37,193 bases of DNA from NCBI GenBank assembly GCA_027450045.1, contig DAIDKM010000026.1, forward strand, positions 1 through 37,193. Reading direction: 5' to 3'. A program made the position numbers and the translations under genes. This document shows, in pieces, positions 7,536 to 17,065 of this stretch (its first letter is position 1; every line of letters begins with the position of its first letter). Under the pieces are notes generated by a model. It was not told the DNA's origin and did no database searches. It was given only the letters and a program-made list of their open reading frames with translations. This DNA is from Paludibacter sp. (GTDB lineage: Bacteria > Bacteroidota > Bacteroidia > Bacteroidales > Paludibacteraceae).

Positions 7536-9956
7536 ATGGATACAAAAGTCAGGGCGACATCCGAATATAAAAGCATCTCCTTAGAAGAGACCTGTAAAAT
7601 TTTAGAGACAACGGCAGACGGCCTTTCGGATGCTGAGGTGAAGGATCGCCTGGAGAAATTTGGGACAAATGAAATAGTCGAGAAGAAACAAAATTCCCTG
7701 CTTGAATTTCTGTTGCGTTATTGGGGACCTATGCCATGGTTGCTGGAAATTGCGATGGTGCTTTCCTTCGCTTTAAACCATTCACTTGAAGGGATCATCA
7801 TTTTTTTATTACTTACAGCAAACGCCATCATAGGGCAAATACACTCAAGCAGTTCGCACAAAATAATGGAATTGCTCAAGGGAAAACTTGCCATTAAATC
7901 AAAAGCGCTTCGGAATAAAAAATGGGTGGAGGAGGATGCAAAAGGAATTGTAGTGGGTGATGTCCTTTCAGTAAAACTTGGCGACATTGTGCCTGCTGAT
8001 GCCAAGATGATATCAGGAGAACTTTCTGTTGATCAGTCAGCGCTTACCGGAGAATCCCTTCCGGTGGAATCACACCCATCCGATATTATCTACTCCGGTG
8101 CTGTGGTAAGACGCGGTGAAGCTACGTGTTTAGTAGTTAATACAGGTGCAAATACCTTTTTTGGTAAGACGGCGGAATTAGTTAAAATCGCCAAGCCAAA
8201 ATCGCACCAGGAAGCAATGATGATGACTGTGGTAAAACAGTTGATTTATCTCGGCATCGCTGCATCCATTTTAGTCTCAACATTTGCTGTCCTGATGCAT
8301 CTCAGCATTTTAATCATGCTGACATTTGTTATTATTGTGCTATTGGGCGCTATTCCTGCGGCTCTTCCGGCAGTACTTACCATTGTACAATCTGTCGGCG
8401 CCACTGAGCTGGCAAAAAAAGGGGCGCTGGTAACAAAGCTTGATTCAGTGGAAGATGCTGCCTCAATTGATATTATTTGCTTTGACAAAACAGGTACGAT
8501 CACACAAAACAAGTTATCGATTGTTGACAGCATACCCTTTTCAGGATACAAGAAAGAAGATGTGTTGAGGATCGCCGCGCTCACATCACAAACGGAAGGC
8601 ATGGACTTGATTGATCTTGCCATTATTGATTTCGCTAAGAAATCGAACGTGAGTTTTGATGATTACAAACAAGTTTCCTATACGCCTTTCGATCCATCGG
8701 TAAAAAGAACAGAAGCCACTATTGAAGCCGGTGGAAAGCAGTTCAAAACTGTTAAAGGCGCTGCACAGGTGATCATATCGTTGTGCCATGACTTAGGTAA
8801 AGAAACCTTGGATGAAGTAAACAAAACGATTGACGGGTTTTCAAAAAAAGGCTACAGAACGATAGCTGTTGCGCAGGCAGATGGAGATGACATAAACAAA
8901 CTTAAGCTTACAGGATTACTTCCCATGGCTGATCCACCCCGACCGGATTCAAAGGGGATGATAGAGCAGGCAAGAAATCTTGGTATAAAACCGATGATGC
9001 TGACAGGGGATAGCATTGACATTGCAAAAGAAATTTCCAATCAGGTTGGAATTGGGAATAAGATTATTCGCATGGCGGATATAAACGATTTAAGTGCAGA
9101 TAAACAGTTGAAGATGATTAGTGAGTGTGATGGTTTTGCAGAGATATATCCCGAAGATAAATATAAGATTGTAACTATATTGCAATCAGGAGGGTATATT
9201 GTAGGAATGACAGGAGACGGAGTGAATGATGCACCCGCTCTGAAACAAGCAGAGATGGGAATTGCCGTAAGCAATTCAACCGATGTTGCAAAAGCAGCCG
9301 CCAGCGTGGTGTTAACCGAATCCGGCGTGGGTGTAATAATCGATGCTGTAATCATAAGCAGAAAGACCTATCAGCGAATGCTGACATGGGTTATCAATAA
9401 AATTGTCAAGGTGATAGAGTTTGTTATTTTGCTTTCCATAGGTTTCTTCTGGCTGCATAACATCTTGCTGACTTTGCTTGGAATGGTATTGCTTGTATTT
9501 GCAAATGATTTTGTAAGCATGACTCTGGCAACCGACAATGTGAAAAGCACAAGTAATCCGAACAAATGGAACGTGCGAAATATCATCTTAGCTTCACTTT
9601 TCCCTGCATTATTCTATGTTTTGGGTGACATTATTGTAATCATGATTGGTATTCATTATTTTCATTTACAATGGAGTGCACTTACTACACTCGTAATGTT
9701 GAGTTTCATATTCAATAGTCAGTTTAGGGTTTTAATCGTCAGGGAAAGAAACCATTTTTGGTCTTCTCTCCCGGGAAAGGGATTGCTTCTATCATGCGCT
9801 TCGGCCATAATCGGGATCTCGCTTATCAGTTTATTCGGAATTCTTGTCCCTTCGCTAAATCTATGGATCATCCTCAGCATTTTGGGATTATCTGCCCTCT
9901 TTTCAATCGGCATTGATTTCCCGAAACAATATCTGTTCAAAAAATTCGGATTATAA
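7536..9956 (+). CDS. P-type H+-ATPase (P3A)
   Basis: Plasma-membrane-type proton-exporting P-type ATPase of 806 residues. It has the N-terminal cation-ATPase domain, TGES in the actuator domain (171-174), phosphorylated Asp317 in DKTGTIT, and the hinge TGDGVNDAPAL (559-569 region). The signature blocks RYWGPMPWLLE (61-71), TKLDSVEDAAS (300-310) and the M6 sequence ANDFVSMTLATD (656-667) match the fungal/plant/archaeal P3A H+ pumps. Asp658 aligns with the proton-carrying Asp of plant AHA2. Its length is near that of other prokaryotic P3A pumps, and it lacks a long C-terminal autoinhibitory tail. It would export protons at the cost of ATP, for acid tolerance or to energise neighbouring antiporters. 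It is rare compared with F-type ATPases in bacteria. Confidence 0.92.
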   Translation: MDTKVRATSEYKSISLEETCKILETTADGLSDAEVKDRLEKFGTNEIVEKKQNSLLEFLLRYWGPMPWLLEIAMVLSFALNHSLEGIIIFLLLTANAIIGQIHSSSSHKIMELLKGKLAIKSKALRNKKWVEEDAKGIVVGDVLSVKLGDIVPADAKMISGELSVDQSALTGESLPVESHPSDIIYSGAVVRRGEATCLVVNTGANTFFGKTAELVKIAKPKSHQEAMMMTVVKQLIYLGIAASILVSTFAVLMHLSILIMLTFVIIVLLGAIPAALPAVLTIVQSVGATELAKKGALVTKLDSVEDAASIDIICFDKTGTITQNKLSIVDSIPFSGYKKEDVLRIAALTSQTEGMDLIDLAIIDFAKKSNVSFDDYKQVSYTPFDPSVKRTEATIEAGGKQFKTVKGAAQVIISLCHDLGKETLDEVNKTIDGFSKKGYRTIAVAQADGDDINKLKLTGLLPMADPPRPDSKGMIEQARNLGIKPMMLTGDSIDIAKEISNQVGIGNKIIRMADINDLSADKQLKMISECDGFAEIYPEDKYKIVTILQSGGYIVGMTGDGVNDAPALKQAEMGIAVSNSTDVAKAAASVVLTESGVGVIIDAVIISRKTYQRMLTWVINKIVKVIEFVILLSIGFFWLHNILLTLLGMVLLVFANDFVSMTLATDNVKSTSNPNKWNVRNIILASLFPALFYVLGDIIVIMIGIHYFHLQWSALTTLVMLSFIFNSQFRVLIVRERNHFWSSLPGKGLLLSCASAIIGISLISLFGILVPSLNLWIILSILGLSALFSIGIDFPKQYLFKKFGL

Positions 9957-10023
9957 GAAATGCAATTTCTGAGATGAAGATCAAAACGGATTTATCGGAA
10001 TAAATAATTTAAATATACTAAAA

Positions 10024-10398
10024 ATGAAGAGCTTAAAACAATTAGGTATTTGGATGGATCATTCAAACGCTTATCTGATGGCATTAACAGATGGCGTCAT
10101 TGAAGAAGGCAAAGTGGAATTAGAATCGACGGATGAAGAGAAGGCAGATCATAGCGATAGTGAAAAACATATTCACACCAAAGAGCAACACGAACAATCA
10201 AGATATTACAAGAAACTAAGTGATATCATTAAAGTCTATAAGGAGGTACTTCTCTTTGGCCCAACAGATGCCAAAGAAGAATTATTCAACTTGATAAAAG
10301 CAGATCATTTCTTTGATAACATCAAGATTGAGGTAAAACATGCTGATAAAATGAATGAACCCCAAATGCACACTTTTGTGAGAGAATACTTTAAGTAA
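10024..10398 (+). CDS. small acidic protein, possible eRF1-like fold
   Basis: A 124-residue protein with no signal or membrane segment. The N-terminal GIWMDHSNAYLMAL (8-21) reads like the first strand of an RNase H-like or eRF1-like domain. An acidic, His-rich linker follows (about 30-58), then a compact C-terminal part containing YKEVLLFGPTDAKEELFNLI (72-91) and a final helix ADKMNEPQMHTFVREYF (107-123). The pattern GPTDAK followed by NEPQ resembles the C-terminal part of bacterial eRF1-like (baeRF/host-attachment) proteins. This is a weak, remembered resemblance, not a search result. It lies 68 bp after the H+-ATPase and 28 bp before the Mg2+-ATPase, so it is likely co-transcribed with them. 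Confidence 0.7.
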   Translation: MKSLKQLGIWMDHSNAYLMALTDGVIEEGKVELESTDEEKADHSDSEKHIHTKEQHEQSRYYKKLSDIIKVYKEVLLFGPTDAKEELFNLIKADHFFDNIKIEVKHADKMNEPQMHTFVREYFK

Positions 10399-10425
10399 CA
10401 AGTTGTTCATTTAATAACATAAATC

Positions 10426-12948
10426 ATGGATCAAAGCTTTCTTTCTTTTTGGAGCATATCCTCCTCAGATTTACTTAAAAAGCTACAGACAAAGGTCAGT
10501 GGTCTGACAACTTTTGATGCTAAAAGTAGGCTTGCCACTTATGGTGCAAATCGTTTGAAACCTCCAAAACATTCGGATGCTTTCACCCTCCTGATTTCCC
10601 AGTTCAAAAGTCCGATCATTCTCATCCTGATATTTGCAACGGCCTTATCCTTGTTTTTGCATAACATCGTTGATGCTTCCATCATTCTCACCATTGTTGT
10701 CATAAGCGGACTTCTTGGTTTTTGGCAGGAGTATGGAGCTTCCAATGCAATAGCGAAACTACTTGCCATTGTACAAATAAAAGCAGCCGTTTTTCGCGAT
10801 GGGAAACAAAAAGAAATTCCGGTGGAAGAGATTGTACCGGGTGATATCATTATGTTGAATGCCGGTGACATTGTCCCGGGAGATTGCCTGCTTCTTGAAT
10901 CGAAAGATCTGTTTGTTGATGAAGCCATGCTAACAGGCGAAACTTATCCTGTTGAAAAAACGGTTGCGCCATTATCTGCCGATACGGCCCTTGCTCAACG
11001 AACAAATTCAGTATGGATGGGCACACACATCGTAAGTGGAAATGCAAAGGCATTAGTCATTCTTACCGGAACAAACACCGAATTTGGCAAAGTGTCGGAG
11101 CGATTGAAACTCAAAGAACCGGAGACGGAATTTGAACGTGGTATTCGACGATTCGGGTATTTTCTGGGAGAAGTCACGTTGATACTGGTAATTGCCATCT
11201 TTGGTATCAATGTGTATTTAGCCCGACCGGTGCTGGATTCTTTTCTTTTTTCATTAGCGCTTGCTGTTGGGTTAACTCCACAGTTATTGCCTGCTATCAT
11301 CAGTATAAATCTTGCTCATGGCGCCAAAAAGATGGCTGAAAAGAAAGTGATCGTTAAGCGGCTTGCTTCTATCGAAAACTTCGGTAGCATGAACATAATA
11401 TGTTCCGATAAAACAGGAACCCTCACCGAGGGAATCGTGCAGGTTGAAGCAGCGCTTGATGTGAATGGAAACGAGAATGAGAAAGTATTTCTGTTCGCTT
11501 ATCTCAATGCTTTTTACGAAACCGGTTTTACAAATCCAATCGATCAGGCCATTCTAAAACATCGTAAAACAGACCTTGCGGGATACAAAAAACACGATGA
11601 AATTCCGTATGATTTTCTTCGAAAACGGTTGAGTATTGCCGTTACCCATGGAGATGCCCATTTTATAGTCACCAAAGGCGCTTTGACGAATATACTCGAT
11701 GTATGTTCAACTGTGGAAACAAAGGAAGGAAGTGTCGTGAAAATAGCATCTATACAGAAGCAGATACAGAAACACTTTGAAGAATTTAGTAATCAGGGCT
11801 TTCGCACCTTAGGTATTGCATACAAAAACCTGCCATCCGAATCAGCCATCAATAAAAGTGATGAAGCGGACATGACATTTCTGGGGTTTCTCACCCTTTT
11901 TGATCCGCCCAAAGCAAATATTGCAGATACCATTGCAAGCCTCAAGCAATTAGGTGTCTCTCTCAAAGTCATCACCGGCGATAATCATCTTGTGGCAGCC
12001 AATCTTAGTAAACAAATGGGGCTGACGGATACTCAAATCATCACCGGTCCTGAACTTCATAAGATGAGCGATGGTGCGTTGCTCCGACGCGTGGATGTGG
12101 TGAATATTTTTGCCGAAATAGAACCCAATCAAAAAGAACGCATTATCCTTGCCATGCGAAAGGCAGGGAACGTTGTGGGATATATGGGCGATGGCATCAA
12201 TGATGCTTCTGCGCTTCATGCTGCCGATGTCGGAATCTCGGTTGATACCGCTGCCGATGTAGCTAAAGACGCTGCCGATATTGTATTGCTCGAAAAGGAT
12301 TTAGGCGTATTGGTTGAGGGCGTACGAGAAGGGAGAACCACTTTTGCCAATACGCTGAAATATGTGTTTATGGCTACAAGTGCCAATTTTGGTAACATGT
12401 TCAGCATGGCAGGGGTATCGCTTTTTATTCCTTTTCTACCATTATTACCCAAGCAGATACTGCTTACCAACCTGATGACCGACTTTCCCGAAATGACCAT
12501 CGCTACTGATAATGTTGACGGTGAAATGATTGACCATCCAAGACGCTGGGACATCAAGGCCATTCGTAAGTTTATGATTACATTTGGTCTGTTAAGCTCC
12601 GTATTCGATTTTGTTACCTTTGGTCTGCTTTTGCTTGTGCTTCACGTCAATGAGGGTCAGTTCAGAACCGGGTGGTTTTTAGAATCAGTGATCTCAGCGT
12701 CAATGATTGTTCTTGTTATTCGAAGCAAAAAACCATTTTTCAAGAGCAAACCCGGGAAATATCTACTAATGGCAACATTGTCTATTTCAGTCATAACGAT
12801 CCTTTTACCCTTCACACCACTTGGGACATTGTTCGGGTTTACTGCACTCAGTCTCACTACTTATCTGTTTTTATTGCTGATTGTGGCTGCCTATATTGCT
12901 GCCGCAGAAGTCACCAAAACGATTTTTTATAAAAGGGTTAAATTCTAA
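10426..12948 (+). CDS. mgtA: magnesium-translocating P-type ATPase
   Basis: P3B-type Mg2+-importing ATPase of 840 residues. It has TGET in the actuator domain (170-173), phosphorylated Asp328 in CSDKTGTLTEG, and GDGINDASAL (588-597). The family-specific block VGLTPQLLPAIISINLA (281-297) with KRLASIENFGSM (311-322) identifies MgtA/MgtB rather than a Ca2+ or H+ pump. Several C-terminal helices follow, including a NLMTDFPEMTIATDNVD block. It imports Mg2+ down its electrochemical gradient with ATP. I see no mgtA-type leader or riboswitch in the 27 bp before it, so any control would come from an upstream promoter. It follows the H+-ATPase and the small acidic protein, an unusual pairing of P3A and P3B pumps. 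Confidence 0.93.
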   Translation: MDQSFLSFWSISSSDLLKKLQTKVSGLTTFDAKSRLATYGANRLKPPKHSDAFTLLISQFKSPIILILIFATALSLFLHNIVDASIILTIVVISGLLGFWQEYGASNAIAKLLAIVQIKAAVFRDGKQKEIPVEEIVPGDIIMLNAGDIVPGDCLLLESKDLFVDEAMLTGETYPVEKTVAPLSADTALAQRTNSVWMGTHIVSGNAKALVILTGTNTEFGKVSERLKLKEPETEFERGIRRFGYFLGEVTLILVIAIFGINVYLARPVLDSFLFSLALAVGLTPQLLPAIISINLAHGAKKMAEKKVIVKRLASIENFGSMNIICSDKTGTLTEGIVQVEAALDVNGNENEKVFLFAYLNAFYETGFTNPIDQAILKHRKTDLAGYKKHDEIPYDFLRKRLSIAVTHGDAHFIVTKGALTNILDVCSTVETKEGSVVKIASIQKQIQKHFEEFSNQGFRTLGIAYKNLPSESAINKSDEADMTFLGFLTLFDPPKANIADTIASLKQLGVSLKVITGDNHLVAANLSKQMGLTDTQIITGPELHKMSDGALLRRVDVVNIFAEIEPNQKERIILAMRKAGNVVGYMGDGINDASALHAADVGISVDTAADVAKDAADIVLLEKDLGVLVEGVREGRTTFANTLKYVFMATSANFGNMFSMAGVSLFIPFLPLLPKQILLTNLMTDFPEMTIATDNVDGEMIDHPRRWDIKAIRKFMITFGLLSSVFDFVTFGLLLLVLHVNEGQFRTGWFLESVISASMIVLVIRSKKPFFKSKPGKYLLMATLSISVITILLPFTPLGTLFGFTALSLTTYLFLLLIVAAYIAAAEVTKTIFYKRVKF

Positions 12949-13110
12949 AATATTCTATGGATGAGTACCAAATAGATGTGGATGAATCTATTTTTACAGT
13001 GCAATTCACAAAGCTATCTCAGAAATAAAGGAACATCCGGATTAACCACGAAGAGATAAAGTACAAACTAATACGGACATAAAATAATCCATTTTAAACA
13101 GTTACTGAAA

Positions 13111-14109
13111 ATGAACAAACAAATTTTACTGAAATCAAGACCAATAGGCAAGCCTACTATCGAAAATTTTGAGATTGTAGATGCTCTTCCCCCATTGGCA
13201 AATGAAGGCGAACTGCTTGTAAAAGCTAAGTATGTGTCAGTCGATCCTTACATGCGTGGGCGTATGAGCGATGCTAAATCGTATGTTCCGCCTTTTGAGG
13301 TTGGTAAGGCCATCGAAGGAGGAGTGGTTGCCGAAGTAATCGAAAGTCATCATGCAAACTTTAAGACAGGCGATATGGTGGTTGCACCTTTACAATGGCA
13401 AGAGATACAAGCTGTAGCAGCCGACAAAGTAACCAAATTAGATAAAAAAACGGCTCCGCTTAGTTACTATCTTGGAATTTTAGGTATGCCGGGCTTAACG
13501 GCTTATTTTGGCCTTCTGGAGATAGGAAAGCCTGTAGCCGGCGAAACCGTGGTGGTATCGGGAGCAGCAGGAGCCGTTGGGGTTGTTGTTGGACAAATAG
13601 CGCGGATAAAAGGTTGTCACGTAATCGGCATTGCCGGTAGCGACGAAAAAAAGGATTACCTGATCAATAAATTGAAATTCGACGATGTGATAAATTATCA
13701 CACAACCAAGAACATGGAAGAAGCCATAACCAAATCTTGTCCCAATGGGGTGGATATTTATTTTGATAACGTCGGCGGCGGGATATCCGATGCTGTCATT
13801 GCCCATATCAACAAAGGAGCACGCATCATTCTCTGCGGGCAAATATCGTTATACAACGATACGGAGATACCTGTAGGACCTCGGCCTCAGTCGACACTGC
13901 TTAAAAAAAGCGCTTTGATGCAAGGTTTTATTGTAAGCAACTATGCATCCCGTTTTCCTGAAGGTGTCCGACAACTCTCCCAATGGCTTGGTAAAGACAA
14001 ATTGAGCTATCAGGAAACCATTATCAAAGGATTTGAGAGACTACCTGAAGCTTTTATCGGCCTTTTTGAAGGTAAAAACACAGGCAAATTGCTTGTTGAA
14101 ATGGAATGA
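13111..14109 (+). CDS. NADP-dependent oxidoreductase, CurA/PTGR type
   Basis: Zinc-independent medium-chain reductase of 332 residues, of the group containing E. coli CurA (YncB), leukotriene B4 12-hydroxydehydrogenase and prostaglandin reductase. The signature VDPYMRGRM (44-52), the substrate-site region LGMPGLTAYFGLLEIG (124-139) and the nucleotide-binding GAAGAVG (151-157) are present. Zinc-binding Cys residues are lacking. It likely uses NADPH to reduce alpha,beta-unsaturated aldehydes or ketones, a detoxification role that suits a stress island. The 162 bp upstream hold no supported gene, only a 23-codon frame at 12957 that I do not call. Confidence 0.9.
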   Translation: MNKQILLKSRPIGKPTIENFEIVDALPPLANEGELLVKAKYVSVDPYMRGRMSDAKSYVPPFEVGKAIEGGVVAEVIESHHANFKTGDMVVAPLQWQEIQAVAADKVTKLDKKTAPLSYYLGILGMPGLTAYFGLLEIGKPVAGETVVVSGAAGAVGVVVGQIARIKGCHVIGIAGSDEKKDYLINKLKFDDVINYHTTKNMEEAITKSCPNGVDIYFDNVGGGISDAVIAHINKGARIILCGQISLYNDTEIPVGPRPQSTLLKKSALMQGFIVSNYASRFPEGVRQLSQWLGKDKLSYQETIIKGFERLPEAFIGLFEGKNTGKLLVEME

Positions 14110-14509
14110 ACAATAGAAAACGAAATCACCGGATTTGTCATATTTAGTGACGGCCTCACTTGTGCAGTCATTGTTAGGTTACTTACTAACCATCTTTAGT
14201 TTCCCGTCTAAATCCTAAGCTAATACTGCTTTCTTTAATGATCGGGAAAATGTGTGAATGATGTAAGTTTTCTCTGGAATTATGTAACACGTTACACCTG
14301 TATCAAAGCTATGTTTACATAATTACCCAGGCTGCCATCAGCAATGAATACTTGCATCTGGGTATCATTGATTCTTTACATAAAAACCCGAAAAGTCAAA
14401 TGCGTATTTGGCGCATTTGGGTCTATGGCATAATTCAGCAACAGGATAGCTTTTTCCCAAAGATGTCTTAGGATAATATTGGGTACTCATAAAAATAAAA
14501 CAGGTACAC
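14110..14509. other. 400-bp intergenic upstream of glgP
   Basis: No gene is supported here. The left part has TCATATTTAGTG (14138-14149) and GTGACGGCCTCACTT (14147-14161), the latter being the reverse complement of a 15-base string upstream of bfr. The 42-bp regulatory element lies at 14249-14290. A perfect dyad TGTAAC-AC-GTTACA (14283-14296) overlaps its right end and is specific to this copy. Downstream are AT-rich bases and no clear terminator or hairpin. The gap probably contains the promoter of the large carbon-energy operon. Confidence 0.5.
14249..14290 (+). promoter_or_regulatory. 42-bp direct-repeat element, copy 2
   Basis: Second copy. The half-sites are GAATGATGTAAG (14256-14267) and GAATTATGTAAC (14277-14288), again 21 bp apart. 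Apart from the last few bases it differs from copy 1 only at 14273-14276. It lies 220 bp before the glgP start, further than the ~60 bp of the other two copies, so either the leader is long or an additional promoter lies between. It overlaps the dyad TGTAAC-AC-GTTACA at 14283-14296. Confidence 0.6.
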
Positions 14510-17056
14510 ATGAAAAAAAAAGCAGGTATAAGTAAACCTATTTACGGCTTCTTACCAACGGATCTTGATGGATTTGATTCATTAGCAGAGCTTGCTCTCG
14601 ATTTAGGATGGTCGTGGAATCACGCTGCCGATGAGATTTGGCAACAACTTGATCCGACTTTATGGAACCTCACCCATAATCCATGGGTAATATTGCAGAC
14701 AGTATCAAGGGATCAATTTAAGAAGGTAATGGCCGATCCTGATTTTCGTAAAAAGGTGGATGTTCTGGTACAACATCAGGAGCAAGTAATGTCTGTTCCG
14801 GCTTGGTTTCAAAAAAGTTATCCTCAACCTTCACTAACTTGTGTCGCCTATTTTAGCATGGAATACATGTTAAGTGAGGCGCTTCCTATTTATTCGGGAG
14901 GACTTGGTAATGTGGCCGGCGACCAACTCAAAGCTGCCAGCGACCTTGGAGTACCTATTGTCGGTGTGGGATTGCTTTATCAACAAGGCTATTTTCGTCA
15001 GGAGATTGATAAAAATGGAGAACAACAAGCTCTTTTCCCCTACAACGATCCACAACAATTACCGATTATTCCTTTACGTGAAGCCAATGGAGAATGGTTG
15101 CGACTGGAAGTTGTTTTGCCCGGATACTCGGTATGGCTGCGTGTATGGCAAGTGCAGGTTGGAAGAATCAAACTCTATCTGTTAGACAGTAATGATGCGG
15201 CTAATTTCCCTGTTCACAGAGGAATAACCAGCGAATTATATGGTGGCGGGCCTGAGCTTCGGCTTAAACAGGAAATGGTGCTCGGAATTGGAGGATGGCG
15301 ACTGTTCAATGCTCTCGGCATTCAGCCTGAGGTGTGCCATCTCAATGAAGGTCATGCGGCATTTGCCATATTAGAACGTGCTTATAACTTTATGAACAAT
15401 ACGGGACAATCCTTTGAAGTTGCCCTTGCTTCAACGAGAGCAGGGAATCTATTTACAACGCACACCGCAGTAGCAGCCGGATTCGACTGTTTCTCGCCAT
15501 CGCTTATTGAACAATACTTAGGTGAATATGCAGAACAAAAGTTGGGCATTTCGCGTCATCAATTGTTGGCGTTAGGCCGCAAAGATTCAGAAAACGAATC
15601 AGAGAAGTTCAATATGGCTTATCTGGCAATTCGTGGAAGCGGAGCTGTAAACGGGGTAAGTCGCCTTCATGGAAAAGTCAGTCGTCATATCTTTGAGCCA
15701 CTATTTCCCAAATGGCCTACAACCGAAGTCCCCGTTGGACATATAACCAATGGTGTTCACATGCCGACATGGGACTCCAAAGAAGCAGACGAACTTTGGA
15801 TGGATGCTTGTGGCAAAGAGCGGTGGCTCGGAATGAACAAAACGATGGAACAGGATATTCGTCAGGTTTCCGATGAAAAACTCTGGGAAATGCGAATCAA
15901 TGCAAGCAATGCGCTCATCAACTTTGCCCGTGAACATTTTTCAAGACAATTACTTGGCTCAGGCCATACACCCGAAACGGTTGAACATGCAAAACATCTA
16001 TTTGATCCAAATATTTTAACATTGGGCTTTGCCAGACGTTTTGCAACCTACAAACGACCCAATTTATTGCTGCACGATCCGCAACGTTTGCTGCGATTAT
16101 TGACAAACCCTAAGTTTCCCGTTCAACTCATTCTCTCCGGCAAAGCTCATCCTTCCGATCAGGAAGGCCAGAATTTAATTAAAGAATGGATACGATTTAT
16201 ACGACAGGAAAATGTTCGTCCTCCCGTCATATTCCTCGGTGATTATGATATGACTATTTCGGAAAATCTCGTGCAAGGTGTTGATGTTTGGATTAATACA
16301 CCACGCCGCCCATGGGAAGCCAGTGGCACCAGTGGAATGAAAGTATTAGTCAATGGAGGCATTAACCTTTCTGAATTGGATGGTTGGTGGGCAGAGGCTT
16401 ATTCACCCGAAGTGGGCTGGGCATTGGGAGATGGGAATGAACATGTTGACGATACATCCTGGGATGCCATCGAAGCGGAGCAACTCTATAATTTACTCGA
16501 ACAAAAGGTGATACCTGAGTTTTACGATCGCAACGGGAAGGGAATTCCTACTGCCTGGATATCGCGGATGCGGGAAAGCATGGCACGACTAACACCTCAA
16601 TTCTCTGCCGACAGGACCGTGCGTGAATATACGGAACAACACTATTTGCCGGCAGCAACAGCATATCTTGAACGTGCCGGAAATAAGGGAGCCATCGGCA
16701 GGCAAATTGCCGATTGGCAACACAATCTGGAACAGAAATGGGCAACGATCCACTTCGGCAATATAAAAATTGAGACTCACGATGATCAACATGTATTTGA
16801 ATTTCAGGTTTATCTCAATGATATTGCCCCCGAATCGGTACGTGTCGAACTTTATGCCGAAGGCGTGGACGGCGAAGCGCCGGAGCGGCATGAATTGAAG
16901 CAAGGACAAAAAATTAATGACGCTGAGATTGGTTATATCTTCAGTGAAGCTATAGTAGCGACTCGACCTGCAACGGATTATACGGCAAGAGTGATACCGA
17001 ATTTCTCCGGTGTCTCAGTTCCTCTTGAAAATAGGCTCATTCTTTGGCAACATTAA
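14510..17056 (+). CDS. glgP: alpha-glucan (glycogen) phosphorylase
   Basis: GT35 alpha-glucan phosphorylase of 848 residues. It releases glucose-1-phosphate from glycogen or maltodextrin using inorganic phosphate and pyridoxal phosphate. The PLP lysine is Lys611 in EASGTSGMK, followed by VNGGINLSELDGWW. The N-terminal ~110 residues (DLGWSWNHAADEIWQQLDP) form the DUF3417-type domain seen in the bacterial/archaeal branch typified by Mycobacterium GlgP, not in the E. coli or animal type. SGGLGNVAGDQLKAASDLG (129-147) is the conserved glucan/phosphate region. It is the first gene of a tight operon with the HAD phosphatase (9 bp) and acetate kinase. Confidence 0.94.
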   Translation: MKKKAGISKPIYGFLPTDLDGFDSLAELALDLGWSWNHAADEIWQQLDPTLWNLTHNPWVILQTVSRDQFKKVMADPDFRKKVDVLVQHQEQVMSVPAWFQKSYPQPSLTCVAYFSMEYMLSEALPIYSGGLGNVAGDQLKAASDLGVPIVGVGLLYQQGYFRQEIDKNGEQQALFPYNDPQQLPIIPLREANGEWLRLEVVLPGYSVWLRVWQVQVGRIKLYLLDSNDAANFPVHRGITSELYGGGPELRLKQEMVLGIGGWRLFNALGIQPEVCHLNEGHAAFAILERAYNFMNNTGQSFEVALASTRAGNLFTTHTAVAAGFDCFSPSLIEQYLGEYAEQKLGISRHQLLALGRKDSENESEKFNMAYLAIRGSGAVNGVSRLHGKVSRHIFEPLFPKWPTTEVPVGHITNGVHMPTWDSKEADELWMDACGKERWLGMNKTMEQDIRQVSDEKLWEMRINASNALINFAREHFSRQLLGSGHTPETVEHAKHLFDPNILTLGFARRFATYKRPNLLLHDPQRLLRLLTNPKFPVQLILSGKAHPSDQEGQNLIKEWIRFIRQENVRPPVIFLGDYDMTISENLVQGVDVWINTPRRPWEASGTSGMKVLVNGGINLSELDGWWAEAYSPEVGWALGDGNEHVDDTSWDAIEAEQLYNLLEQKVIPEFYDRNGKGIPTAWISRMRESMARLTPQFSADRTVREYTEQHYLPAATAYLERAGNKGAIGRQIADWQHNLEQKWATIHFGNIKIETHDDQHVFEFQVYLNDIAPESVRVELYAEGVDGEAPERHELKQGQKINDAEIGYIFSEAIVATRPATDYTARVIPNFSGVSVPLENRLILWQH

Positions 17057-17065
17057 TCTATCGTT

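Noticed and set aside
7112-7576. 154-codon minus-strand frame over DJ-1 and the start of the H+-ATPase
   Set aside because: It covers two well-supported + strand genes and has no family signal.
12957-13028. 23-codon frame between mgtA and the CurA-like gene
   Set aside because: Too short, no leader match and no recognisable feature.
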